Of a stretch of 64,000 nt of DNA, positions 19,753-28,551 are shown in pieces; position 1 is the first letter of the stretch, and each line of letters starts with the position of its first letter. The stretch covers positions 124,001-188,000 of the forward strand of contig NZ_VLIY01000010.1 of assembly GCF_007489285.1 (NCBI RefSeq). Direction: 5' to 3'. The notes below the pieces were generated by a model. The model was not told the origin of the DNA, did no database searches, and saw only the letters and a list, made by a program, of their open reading frames with translations. The position numbers and the translations under genes are program-made. Origin of the DNA: Skermania sp. ID1734 (GTDB lineage: Bacteria > Actinomycetota > Actinomycetes > Mycobacteriales > Mycobacteriaceae).

Positions 19753-20687
19753 TAACGTCCCTTCCAGAAGGCCAGCGACGCCGCGGCGAACATCCCGGCA
19801 CCGGCGACCAGCGCGCGCTTGAACATCTGCGGCAGATCGGCGGTCGGCACCCGCGGGTCGGGCGGCAGACCGTAGACCTCCGGGGAGTCGAGCAACAGGA
19901 AGACCGAGCCGGTGCCACCCACGCCGTCGAGCTCGTTGGCACCGTAAAGCCTTGCCTCCGTGAGTCCTTCGGCATGCAGCTGAGCCACCCGCGCCCGGGC
20001 CTGGGCAACGAGATCGTCATGATCACCGAACTTGATCGACGTGGTGGGGCAGGTTTTCGCGCACGCCGGCGTCTGGTCTTCGACCAGGCGGTCGTAGCAG
20101 AGCGTGCACTTCTGGGCGACGCCGACGTTGCGTGTGCCCGGCGCGGCCGTCCCGTCCGAGCGCCGCTCGACCACCCCGAACGGGCAGCCTGCCACGCACG
20201 TCCCACAGCCGTTGCACACGTCGTCCTGCACCACCACAGTGCCGAACTCGGTGCGAAACAGCGCCCCGGTCGGGCACACGTCGAGGCAACCGGCGTGCGT
20301 GCAGTGCTTGCAGACGTCCGAGGACATCAGCCACCGGAATTCCGGCGTATTCGGGGGTGAGGTGTCTGGTTGGGACCCGATCGCGGGCATGCCCAATTCG
20401 ACCAGCGCCCGACCAGATTCGCGCGCTTGCGCGATCCTTTCCTGGCTCTGCTCGATGAACGCGACGTGGCGCCAGGTACTCGCACCAAGCGCACCGGTGT
20501 TGTCATAGGACGACCCGAGCAGTTCCAGATCCCCGTCGCGCGGATTGTGATTCCATTCCTTGCAGGCCACCTCACACGCCTTACACCCGATGCAGATCGA
20601 GGTGTCGGTGAAGAAACCCTTGCGCGGCTTGCGTTTCGGCCAACGCGCGTCGGCGCTCGGGTCGGTCGGTCCGGCCAACTGTCCCAT
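19752..20687 (-). CDS. fdhB: Formate dehydrogenase Fe-S (four-cluster ferredoxin-like) subunit
   Basis: 311 residues. It has four cysteine groups of a HybA/FdnH-type electron-transfer subunit: CIGCKACEVACKEWN (Cys32, 35, 38, 42), CKHCTHAGCLDVCPTGA, CNGCGTCVAGCPFGV and CTLCYDRLVEDQTPACAKTC. The C-terminus has one hydrophobic helix (ALVAGAGMFAAASLAFW) that probably anchors it in the membrane. The start is the ATG at 20687, overlapping the fdhA stop (ATGA); the frame is open further upstream but runs inside fdhA. It relays electrons from the molybdenum subunit to NrfD. Confidence 0.9.
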   Translation of the reverse strand: MGQLAGPTDPSADARWPKRKPRKGFFTDTSICIGCKACEVACKEWNHNPRDGDLELLGSSYDNTGALGASTWRHVAFIEQSQERIAQARESGRALVELGMPAIGSQPDTSPPNTPEFRWLMSSDVCKHCTHAGCLDVCPTGALFRTEFGTVVVQDDVCNGCGTCVAGCPFGVVERRSDGTAAPGTRNVGVAQKCTLCYDRLVEDQTPACAKTCPTTSIKFGDHDDLVAQARARVAQLHAEGLTEARLYGANELDGVGGTGSVFLLLDSPEVYGLPPDPRVPTADLPQMFKRALVAGAGMFAAASLAFWKGR

Positions 20688-23600
20688 CAGCCCTCCCTCC
20701 CCGGGTCCGTGATTCGGACGTTGTCGGTTTCGATCGTCGCACCCGCACGGTTCTGGTATTCGGCCACCAGCCGCAGCAGTTCCTCCCCTTGCGGGCGTCG
20801 GCCCGGCCGAATGTCGCACGAACCGGCCTTGGATTCCTGAATCTGCACGTTCGGGTCCAAGGTAACGCCGAGCAGGTCGTTGGCCGCATCGCCGCTCACG
20901 ACGGCGTCATCACCCACGCCCCAGTGATACGGCAGCCCGATCTGGTGCACGGTATGGCCGCCGATGACCATGGGGGTCATGCGCTCGGTAACCAGCACCC
21001 GCGCCTCGATCGCTGCGCGCGGCGAGACGATGGTGGCCCAGCCGTACGGCTCGAGCCCGCGCTCGGCGGCGAGTTCGGGCGACACCTCGCAGAACATCTC
21101 CGGCTGCAACTCCGACAGGTAGGGCAGCCAGCGGCTCATCCCGCCCGCGGTGTGATGCTCGGTGAGCCGATACGTGGTGAACACGTACGGGTAGACGTCC
21201 GCACCCGGTTCCCCGGCGCTCGGCGCGCTGAGGTTGTCGGTGCGCGGGAACAGCACCCGCGAGGGGTTCTGCTGCTGCGGGTACAAAGCGTTGGCAACCG
21301 GAGATTCCTGCGGTTCGTAATGCGTCGGCAGCGGCCCGTCGAGCATGCCCTTGGGCGCGAACAGCCAGCCCTTGCCGTCGGATTGCATGACGAAGGGGTC
21401 GTCGCCGGCCAGCGCCGCGGGGCCACCCACGTCGGGATCGGGACGGGCGTGCGGGTCGCGGTCCTCCGGGAAGTCGGGCACGTCATCGCCGACCCAGCGA
21501 CCATGCTGCTCGTCCCACCAGATGTAGCGTTTGCGCTCGCTCCACGGCTTGCCATCCGGATCGGCAGAGGCGCGGTTGTAGAGAATCCGCCGGTCTGCCG
21601 GCCATGCCCAGCCCCATTCGTGCTGGCTCGGCGAACTTCCGCCGCGCGGGACTCGACGCGCCGCCTGATTGACCCCGTTCGCATACACGCCGGTATAGAT
21701 CCAGCAACCACCGGCGGTGGAACCGTCGGCGCGCATCTGGGTGTACGACGACAGCGTCTTGCCCGCATCAGGCCCGGTCAGGTGATAGCCGTTGATCTCT
21801 GCCAGCACCGACTCCGGATCGGGCTCGCCGTTCTCATCGACCGGGTAATCCCACGTCAGGTCGAGCAACGGCCGGTCGCGCTCATCGGTCGAACCGGCCA
21901 GGCGGGCCCTGATCCGGTTGCCTAGTTCGATGAAGAATTCGAGATCGCTCTGGCACTCGTCCGGCGGCGCGAGCGCCTTGTGTCGCCACTGCAGCAACCG
22001 CTGGGTCTGCGTGAAAGATCCGGCCTTCTCCACGTGCGTCGCGGCAGGCAGGAAGAACACCTCGGTCTCGATGTCTTCGGTACGCAACTCGCCGGAAGCG
22101 ATCTCCGGTCCGTCCTTCCACCAGGTGGCGGACTCGATGAGGTTCAGGTCGCGCACCACCAGCCATTTGAGGTGTGCCATGCCGAGCCGCTGCATTCGGC
22201 CGTTCGCCGACCCGACCGCTGGGTTCTGGCCGAGCAGGAAGTAACCCTCCACCTCGTCGGCCAGCATGCCGGTGACGGTCTGATAGGTCCCGTGCGGTCC
22301 GGTGAGGCGCGGCAGATAGTCGAAGGCCCAATCGTTGTCGGCCCGCGCGGCGTCGCCCCACCATGCCTTGAGCAGGCTGACGAAGTACGCGTCGGCGTCG
22401 GCCCAGAATCCCTTCTGCTTCTTGGAGGCAATGGCGTCCAGGTACTGCTCGAAGGTGTCGTGAGTGCCGGCCTTGGGCATCGCCAGATAGCCGGGCAGCA
22501 GGTTGAACAGTGTCGGAATGTCGGTGGACCCTTGGATGCTCGCGTGCCCCCGCAGCGCCATGATGCCGCTGCCCGGTCGACCGACGTTGCCCAACAACAA
22601 CTGCAGAATTGTCGCGGTTCGAATGAACTGTGCGCCAAGGGTGTGCTGCGTCCAGCCCACGGCATAGGCAAAGCACGTAGTGCGTTCTCGACCAGAGTTT
22701 TCCGTGATCGAGCGGGCCAGGTACTCGAAGTCCTCGAGCCCTATGCCGCAGACGTCGCGAACCATCTCCGGGGTGTAGCGGGCGTAGTGGCGCTCCACGA
22801 TTCGGAAAACTGTGCGCGGATCCTGCAAGGTGTCATCACGCAGCACTTTTGCAGTCGCCAGGCTCGGCCCACCGCTGCCGTGCTCGTCGCCGGCCGCACG
22901 CTTGGAGGCGCCGGCGCCGTGCTCGTGGTCGGCGGCCGAATCCCCGTCCGCTTCCGCGTATGCCCACGTCGATGTGTCGTACTGGCCGGATTCCGGATCG
23001 AAGCCGGAGAACAATCCACCCAAATCCTCGGCGTCTCGGTAATTCTCGTTCACCAGCGTCGCCGCGTTGGTGTAGGCGATGACGTATTCCTTGAACCAAA
23101 GGTCATGGGAAATCACGTAATTGATCAACGCGCCGAGCAGCACCACATCCGAGCCGGCCCGGATGGAGATGTGGCGGTCCGCCACCGCCGACGTACGCGT
23201 GAACCGCGGGTCGACGTGAATGATCCTGGCTCCGCGCGCTTTTGCCTCAGCAACCCACTGGAAACCCACCGGATGGCACTCGGCCATGTTGGAGCCCTGG
23301 ATGACTATGCAATCGGCATTTGCCATGTCCTGCAGCGACTGTGTGGCGCCACCGCGGCCAAACGAGGTTCCCAGACCGGGAACCGTGGCGGAGTGTCAAA
23401 TACGGGCCTGATTCTCGATCTGAATAGCGCCCGCGGCGGTGAAGAGCTTCTTGATGACGTAGTTCTCTTCGTTGTCCAGCGTCGCCCCGCCCAGCGCGGC
23501 AATGCCCATGGTGCGGCGCAGCAACCGGCCCTGCTCGTCGTGGTCTTGCCAGGTGTTGCGGCGGGACTGCACGAACCGGTCCGCGATCATGTCGATGGCG

Positions 23601-23968
23601 GTGTAGAGATCCAGATGCTTCCATTCGGTGGCGCGCGGCGCGCGATAGAGCACCTTCGTTTGGCGGCCGGGCGAATTGACCAGCTGCTCACTGGCCGCGC
23701 CCTTCGGGCAGAGACGGCCACGCGAGATCGGCGAATCGATATCGCCCTCGATCTGGACGACCTTCTCATCCTTGACGTACACCCGCTGGCCGCAGCCCAC
23801 CGCGCAATACGGGCACACGCTTTGCACCACGCGGTCCGCGGTCGAGGTCCGTGGTTCGATGGCGCGGGTATGCGGCGACGTGACCGCCGGACCGCGACCG
23901 AGGACGTCGCCAGACCGGAACTGGCGAATGACCGGCCACTCCAGGAATTTGCCGCCCACCATGATCAA
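20687..23968 (-). CDS. fdhA: Selenocysteine-containing formate dehydrogenase catalytic subunit
   Basis: 1093 residues when the UGA at 23396-23398 is read as selenocysteine 191. The N-terminal [4Fe-4S] motif is CPYCAVGCG...GRLCPKG (Cys52, 55, 59, 87). The Sec site reads NQARI-U-HSATVPGLGTSFGRGG, the exact context of FdnG/FdoG-type enzymes, and the frame continues uninterrupted for 902 more residues (SNMAECHPVGFQW, bis-MGD domains, C-terminal domain). A SECIS hairpin follows the UGA. Conventional gene callers would split this into 190- and about 879-residue pieces. It oxidises formate to CO2 with Mo or W and passes electrons to FdhB. No Tat signal is obvious, so it probably faces the cytoplasm. 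It is the first gene of fdhA-fdhB-nrfD-UDG. Confidence 0.95.
23347..23398 (-). promoter_or_regulatory. Bacterial SECIS element of fdhA with its UGA codon
   Basis: Read on the minus strand, UGA (23398-23396) is followed by 18 nt and then a GGUCU apical loop (23377-23373). The loop is closed by a perfect 7-bp stem GGTTCCC/GGGAACC (23384-23378 and 23372-23366). Further out, CGCCAC (23390-23385) can pair with GTGGCG (23352-23347). The loop sequence and the 18-nt distance agree with the E. coli fdhF SECIS as I know it, whose loop is also GGUCU and is bound by SelB. Confidence 0.9.
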
Positions 23969-24119
23969 AGCCTAACGCTGAATCGATCGGTCGGCTCCGG
24001 TTCGCGCTCCGCTCGGCTCGATCGGCTGTACCTATCAACCAAAAAGAACAGTGTCTTGGACGCCCGAGCCCGCGCGGCGCAAGAATTGCCAGAGCCGCCG
24101 ACGACAGGAGCCTCGGGTC

Positions 24120-26447
24120 ATGACAGATCAGATCAGCGCTGAAGAAACCACGGCGGACGCTGTTGTCCCCATTGGCGAGGAAACCGACGGCAAACCACAC
24201 GAGTTCCACCCCTATCACCACCCGGCGGCGGGCTGGGGCGCGGCCAAGAGCGTCACCAAGTTCATGGTGCGCGAACACGAGGTGCTGGCCGGGTCGCGCG
24301 CGATCATGAAGATGAATCACGAGAACGGCGGCTTCGACTGTCCGGGTTGCGCGTGGCCGGACGACACCAAGGGCCTACGCCTGGACATCTGTGAGAACGG
24401 CATCAAGCACGTCACGTGGGAGATGACCCGCAAACGCGTGGGCGCAGACTTCTTTGCCGCCCACACCGTCGAAGAACTGTCCACCTGGAGCGAATTCGAC
24501 CTCGAGAACCAGGGCCGGCTGACCGAGCCCATGGTCTACAACCCCGACACCGACCACTACGAGCCGATCAGCTGGGACGCGGCGTTCGAGCTTGTCGGTC
24601 ACACGCTGGCTTCCCTCGACGACCCCAACCAGGCCGCGTACTACACCTCCGGTCGACTCGGCAACGAGGCGACGTTCCTCTACCAGTTGATGGCCCGTGA
24701 ACTCGGCACGAACAACCTGCCCGACTGTTCCAACATGTGTCACGAGGCCAGCGGCCGCGCCATGCAGGCATCGCTCGGGACCGGCAAGGGCACTGTCGAC
24801 CTCGAAGACTGGGAGACCGCCGACGCCCTGTTCATCATGGGCGTCAACGCGGCGTCGAACGCCCCACGGATGCTCACCGCGCTCGCCGAGGCCTACCGTC
24901 GCGGCGCGCAGATCGTGCACATCAATCCGCTCATCGAGGCGGCGGCCCGACGCACGATCATCCCGCACGACTTCATGCGGATGGCCGCCTTCAAGTCCAC
25001 TCGCACGAGCACCCTGAACCTGCAGCCGCGCATCGGCGGCGACATGGCGCTGCTGCGCGGAATGTCGAAAGCCGTTCTGGAAGAAGCACGTACGGATCCG
25101 AAGGCCATCGACTCGGAGTTCCTCGAGCGTTACACGCAAGGTTTCGACGAGTACCGCGCGGTGTGTGAAGCAACCTCGTGGGAGGAGATCGAGCGCAATT
25201 CCGGCGTGAGCCGCAAAGACATTCGCAAGGCCGCGCGAGTCTACTGCGAGTCGGACCGCAGCATCATCAGCTGGTGCCTCGGCGTTACCCAGCACGAGCA
25301 CGGCGTGGACACCGTGCGGGAGATCATCAATCTGCTGCTACTGCGCGGCAATCTGGGCCGCGAAGGCGCCGGACCGTCCCCTGTGCGCGGTCACAGCAAC
25401 GTGCAGGGCAACCGGACCTGCGGCATCGACCACCGGCCCACCGACGCGTTCCTGGACCGGCTCGGCCAGGTGTGCGGGATCGAACCGCCGCGCGCACACG
25501 GCCTCGACACCGTCGGCACCATCGAGGCGATGCACCGCGGCGACGTCAAGGTGTTCGTGGGTATGGGCGGCAACTTTGTGCTCGCGGCGCCGGACACCGT
25601 GTATACCTCTGCGGCGCTGCGCAAGTGCGAGCTGACAGTGCAGGTGAGCACCAAGCTCAATCGCAGCCATCTGGTACATGGCAGGCAGGCGTTGATCCTG
25701 CCGTGCCTCGGACGTACCGAGAAAGATCACCAGCGCGGCGGGATCCAGGCCACCTCGGTCGAGGACTCGATGAGCATGGTGCATCTGTCGGTGGGGATGC
25801 GCAAACCCGCTTCTCCACACCTGCTTTCGGAGCCGGCCATCATTGCGGGCATGGCCAAGGCGGCGCTGCCGAACAGCCAAACCCCATGGGAGCACTACGT
25901 CGAGGATTACGACCGCATCCGCGACACCATGGCCAAAGTGCTCGACGGGTTCGAGGATTTCAACCGCCGGGTACGACTGCCGCTCGGCTTCCGCATCCGC
26001 CAGCCAGCACGCGAACTGATCTTCCTGACACCGTCGGGTCGCGCCGAATTCTCTTCGGCAGCACTCCCGGACGACAACATCGTCGCCCCGGGAACGCTGC
26101 TGCTGGCGACCATGCGTTCACACGACCAGTGGAACACCACGATCTATTCCGACAACGACCGTTACCGCGGGATCAAGAACCTGCGCACGCTGATCTTCAT
26201 GAACCCCGACGACATGCGTGAGCGCGGCATCGCCGAATTCGACGAAGTGGACATCACCGCGACCGCGCGGGACGGCAGCACCCGGAGCGTGCACCGGTAC
26301 AAGGCAATTCCGTACGACATTCCGCCCGGCTGTGCCGCCGGCTACATGCCGGAAATGAACGTACTGTGCGCCATCGGCGATTACAGCACGCAAAGCGACC
26401 AGCCGATCATGAAGAACTTGAAGGTCACCGTGGCGCACTCGACCTGA
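24120..26447 (+). CDS. FdhF/YdeP-type molybdopterin oxidoreductase
   Basis: 775 residues of the YdeP-like branch of formate-dehydrogenase alpha subunits. It has the family hallmark GGFDCPGCAWPD near residue 62 instead of a full four-cysteine [4Fe-4S] motif. Next come YYTSGRLGNEATFLYQLMAR, NNLPDCSNMCHEASG, the bis-MGD motif VRGHSNVQGNRTCGI and a C-terminal dinucleotide domain. There is no in-frame UGA. The ATG at 24120 is preferred; upstream codons belong to the 151-bp gap shared with divergent fdhA. The substrate is unknown; acid-resistance and formate roles have been proposed for relatives. FdhD, encoded downstream, may serve both this enzyme and FdhA. Confidence 0.85.
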   Translation: MTDQISAEETTADAVVPIGEETDGKPHEFHPYHHPAAGWGAAKSVTKFMVREHEVLAGSRAIMKMNHENGGFDCPGCAWPDDTKGLRLDICENGIKHVTWEMTRKRVGADFFAAHTVEELSTWSEFDLENQGRLTEPMVYNPDTDHYEPISWDAAFELVGHTLASLDDPNQAAYYTSGRLGNEATFLYQLMARELGTNNLPDCSNMCHEASGRAMQASLGTGKGTVDLEDWETADALFIMGVNAASNAPRMLTALAEAYRRGAQIVHINPLIEAAARRTIIPHDFMRMAAFKSTRTSTLNLQPRIGGDMALLRGMSKAVLEEARTDPKAIDSEFLERYTQGFDEYRAVCEATSWEEIERNSGVSRKDIRKAARVYCESDRSIISWCLGVTQHEHGVDTVREIINLLLLRGNLGREGAGPSPVRGHSNVQGNRTCGIDHRPTDAFLDRLGQVCGIEPPRAHGLDTVGTIEAMHRGDVKVFVGMGGNFVLAAPDTVYTSAALRKCELTVQVSTKLNRSHLVHGRQALILPCLGRTEKDHQRGGIQATSVEDSMSMVHLSVGMRKPASPHLLSEPAIIAGMAKAALPNSQTPWEHYVEDYDRIRDTMAKVLDGFEDFNRRVRLPLGFRIRQPARELIFLTPSGRAEFSSAALPDDNIVAPGTLLLATMRSHDQWNTTIYSDNDRYRGIKNLRTLIFMNPDDMRERGIAEFDEVDITATARDGSTRSVHRYKAIPYDIPPGCAAGYMPEMNVLCAIGDYSTQSDQPIMKNLKVTVAHST

Positions 26448-26476
26448 GTTGCCGCCGAGACGAATGGAGAATTTCG

Positions 26477-27571
26477 TTGGACAGAGTCCTGGCACAAGCC
26501 CGCCAGCTTGCCAGCCTCGGCCCGGCGGAAAAGGATCACCTGCACGCGGGCCGGGTGGCCATCGGCCTCGTCGTTCCCGGCATCGCGTTGCTACTGGCGG
26601 GTCGGCCCGATCTCATCATTTACGCCGTCTTCGGGTCCTTCACCGGCATGTACGGGCGAGCGGAAACACCGCGCCTGCGGTTGCGTCATCAATCGCAGGC
26701 CGCGGTGGTGCTGATCGTCGGTTCCGGTCTCGGCATCCTACTGTCGGGCATCGACGCTCGCCCGTGGCTGCTGGTTCTCGCGGAGGTGGTGTTCGCGACC
26801 ATCACCTCGGTGGTTACCGACCGACTCGGCCTGCGGCCGGAGGGTCCGTTCTTCGGGATGTTCGCCCTCGGCGCGCTGGCAACGGTCCCGCCAGAGCGAG
26901 TGGCGGCCTGGGTGGGGTTGTGGATCTGCGTCGCTACTGCACTGTTCGCGCTCTTTGTCACCTTTGTAGTGGGCAAGCTACGGGCACACTACGGTCGCCT
27001 CGACCCCAACGCAGAGGCTGTGTCGCGGCCGCAGACCAACGGCGTGGGTATCCATGCGGTGCGCTACGGCGTCGCCGTTGCCGCGGCCGGTGGGGTGGGT
27101 GTGCTGCTGGGCATGGACCACGCCAACTGGGCGACGGCGGCGGCCGCGGTCCCGCTGGCGTCCGCGAGCGCCCGCAGCCGTGTCGGCGGTAGCATGCAAG
27201 GTGTCGTGCATCGCAGCATTCACCGGGTGGTCGGTACCTTCGTGGGTCTCGGCGTCACCGCATTGTTGTTGCTGCCCAACCTGTCTGCCACCTGGCTGGC
27301 GATCCTGGTGATGGCGTTGCTCTTCCCCACCGAATTGTTCATGGCGCGCCACTATGGGATGGCGCTGGGATTCTTCACGCCGCTGATCATGTTGATGACC
27401 GAGCTGGCCGAGCCCAGCGATCCGATGACATTGCTCATCGACCGCGGTATCGACACGGTGATAGGTGTGATTGCGGGCCTCTCGGTCGCGCTCCTGATCC
27501 AGAGCAACCGGAGCCAGACACGGCCCGCCCCCAAGCACCGACTACAAACCGCGAGTGGGAGCCGAGCATGA
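26477..27571 (+). CDS. FUSC-family membrane protein (aromatic acid exporter-like)
   Basis: 364 residues with two blocks of hydrophobic helices (about 30-150 and 205-345). It shows the FUSC pattern: LHAGRVAIGLVVPGIALLL, then FGSFTGMYG, and in the second block GVGVLLGMDHANWATAAAAV with RSVHRVVGT-like segment HRSIHRVVGTFVGLG. Relatives export aromatic acids or other organic anions. The TTG at 26477 is chosen as start because GGAGA lies 7 nt upstream and the encoded LDRVLAQARQLA leads directly into the domain. Its TGA lies in an ATGA that opens the repeat-encoded small reading frame before fdhD. Confidence 0.7.
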   Translation: MDRVLAQARQLASLGPAEKDHLHAGRVAIGLVVPGIALLLAGRPDLIIYAVFGSFTGMYGRAETPRLRLRHQSQAAVVLIVGSGLGILLSGIDARPWLLVLAEVVFATITSVVTDRLGLRPEGPFFGMFALGALATVPPERVAAWVGLWICVATALFALFVTFVVGKLRAHYGRLDPNAEAVSRPQTNGVGIHAVRYGVAVAAAGGVGVLLGMDHANWATAAAAVPLASASARSRVGGSMQGVVHRSIHRVVGTFVGLGVTALLLLPNLSATWLAILVMALLFPTELFMARHYGMALGFFTPLIMLMTELAEPSDPMTLLIDRGIDTVIGVIAGLSVALLIQSNRSQTRPAPKHRLQTASGSRA

Positions 27572-27721
27572 GTAGCGAAGGCGCAGCGAGTGAGGATCGC
27601 AGCGGCGCAGCCGCGAGGAGATGGAGCGCCGGTGAGGACCCGCAGCGAAGCGAGGACCGGAGGCGGCGCGGAATCGACCGGCAACGGAGGACCGGAGCGA
27701 GTGGGAGCCGAGCATGAGTAG
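27551..27721 (+). repeat. MIRU-like insertion at the FUSC-fdhD junction
   Basis: A 25-bp direct repeat (27551-27575 and 27697-27721), containing GCCGAGCATGAGTAG, flanks about 120 bp of purine-rich sequence built from GCGAAGCGAGGACCGGAGG-like motifs. The first copy carries the ATGA that ends the FUSC gene, and the second carries the ATG of fdhD. Between them an in-frame 49-codon reading frame (27568-27717) starts in the first ATGA and ends in the second. This is the arrangement of mycobacterial interspersed repetitive units, which insert in start/stop overlaps and keep translational coupling. The Arg/Ser/Glu-rich peptide itself probably has no function. Confidence 0.7.
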
Positions 27722-28550
27722 AGTCACCGCACGCCGCAAGACGATTCGCATCACACAGACCGGTCAGGTTCGGCGGCCCGACACGCTGGCGGTCGAGGAA
27801 CCGCTTGAACTGCGCGTCAACGGTCAATCGATGACCGTCACCATGCGCACACCGGGCAACGACGTCGACCTTGCGCACGGATTTCTGTTCAGTGAGAACA
27901 TCATCGGCTACGTAGACGATGTTCTTTCCGCCCGGTACTGCGCCGGCACCGACTCGGACGGACATAACACTTACAACGTGCTCGACGTTCAATTGCGCAC
28001 GACCACACCGATTCCGGTGCGCAACTTCCTCACCACCAGTTCCTGCGGACTGTGCGGGAAGGCTGCTCTCGAAGAGGTTGCCACCCGCGCCCACTTCCCC
28101 ATGCACGACTGCACCCCCATTGTCGAGACGGGAGTGCTAGCCACGCTGCCCGGAAAACTCCGGGCCCACCAGCAGGTTTTCGAAGCCACCGGCGGCATTC
28201 ACGCGGCCGGCTTGTTCACTGCCGACGGGACCGTCCTGGCCGTCCGGGAGGACATCGGTCGGCACAACGCGGTGGACAAGGTGATCGGGTGGGCGTTGCG
28301 CGAAAATCGAATTCCGGCAGGTGATCTCGTGCTGGTCGTCAGCAGCCGCGCGTCGTTCGAGTTGGTGCAGAAGGCGGTGACGGCCGGCATCGGCATGCTG
28401 GCTGCCGTGTCGGCGCCGAGCTCGCTAGCCGTGGATCTGGCCGCCGAGCATGGCCTGACCCTCGTGGGGTTCCTGCGCGGGGAAACTATGAACATCTACA
28501 CCGCTCCGCACCGCCTCGAAGTGACAGGTTCCGCCACCGCAGCCGGGTGA
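27714..28550 (+). CDS. fdhD: Formate dehydrogenase accessory sulfurtransferase FdhD
   Basis: 278 residues, the usual length. Family motifs include EEPLELRVNG, MRTPGNDVDLAHGFLFSE, the catalytic SSCGLCGK (Cys111 and Cys114), GGIHAAGLF, VREDIGRHNAVDKVIG and SSRASFELVQKA. FdhD takes sulfur from a cysteine desulfurase and adds it to the bis-MGD cofactor, which formate dehydrogenases need for activity. It is encoded downstream of the FdhF/YdeP-type enzyme and the FUSC gene, with an ATGA overlap to the repeat-encoded reading frame. Confidence 0.95.
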   Translation: MSRVTARRKTIRITQTGQVRRPDTLAVEEPLELRVNGQSMTVTMRTPGNDVDLAHGFLFSENIIGYVDDVLSARYCAGTDSDGHNTYNVLDVQLRTTTPIPVRNFLTTSSCGLCGKAALEEVATRAHFPMHDCTPIVETGVLATLPGKLRAHQQVFEATGGIHAAGLFTADGTVLAVREDIGRHNAVDKVIGWALRENRIPAGDLVLVVSSRASFELVQKAVTAGIGMLAAVSAPSSLAVDLAAEHGLTLVGFLRGETMNIYTAPHRLEVTGSATAAG

Positions 28551-28551
28551 G

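Noticed and set aside
20687-23968. fdhA as a pseudogene broken by a stop codon at 23396
   Set aside because: The stop is a TGA in the exact selenocysteine context, is followed by a SECIS hairpin, the downstream frame is intact, and all selenocysteine genes are present nearby.
21980-24142. A 720-codon open frame on the plus strand across fdhA
   Set aside because: It is the antisense shadow of fdhA; the composition is typical of reversed GC-rich coding DNA and no domain is recognisable.
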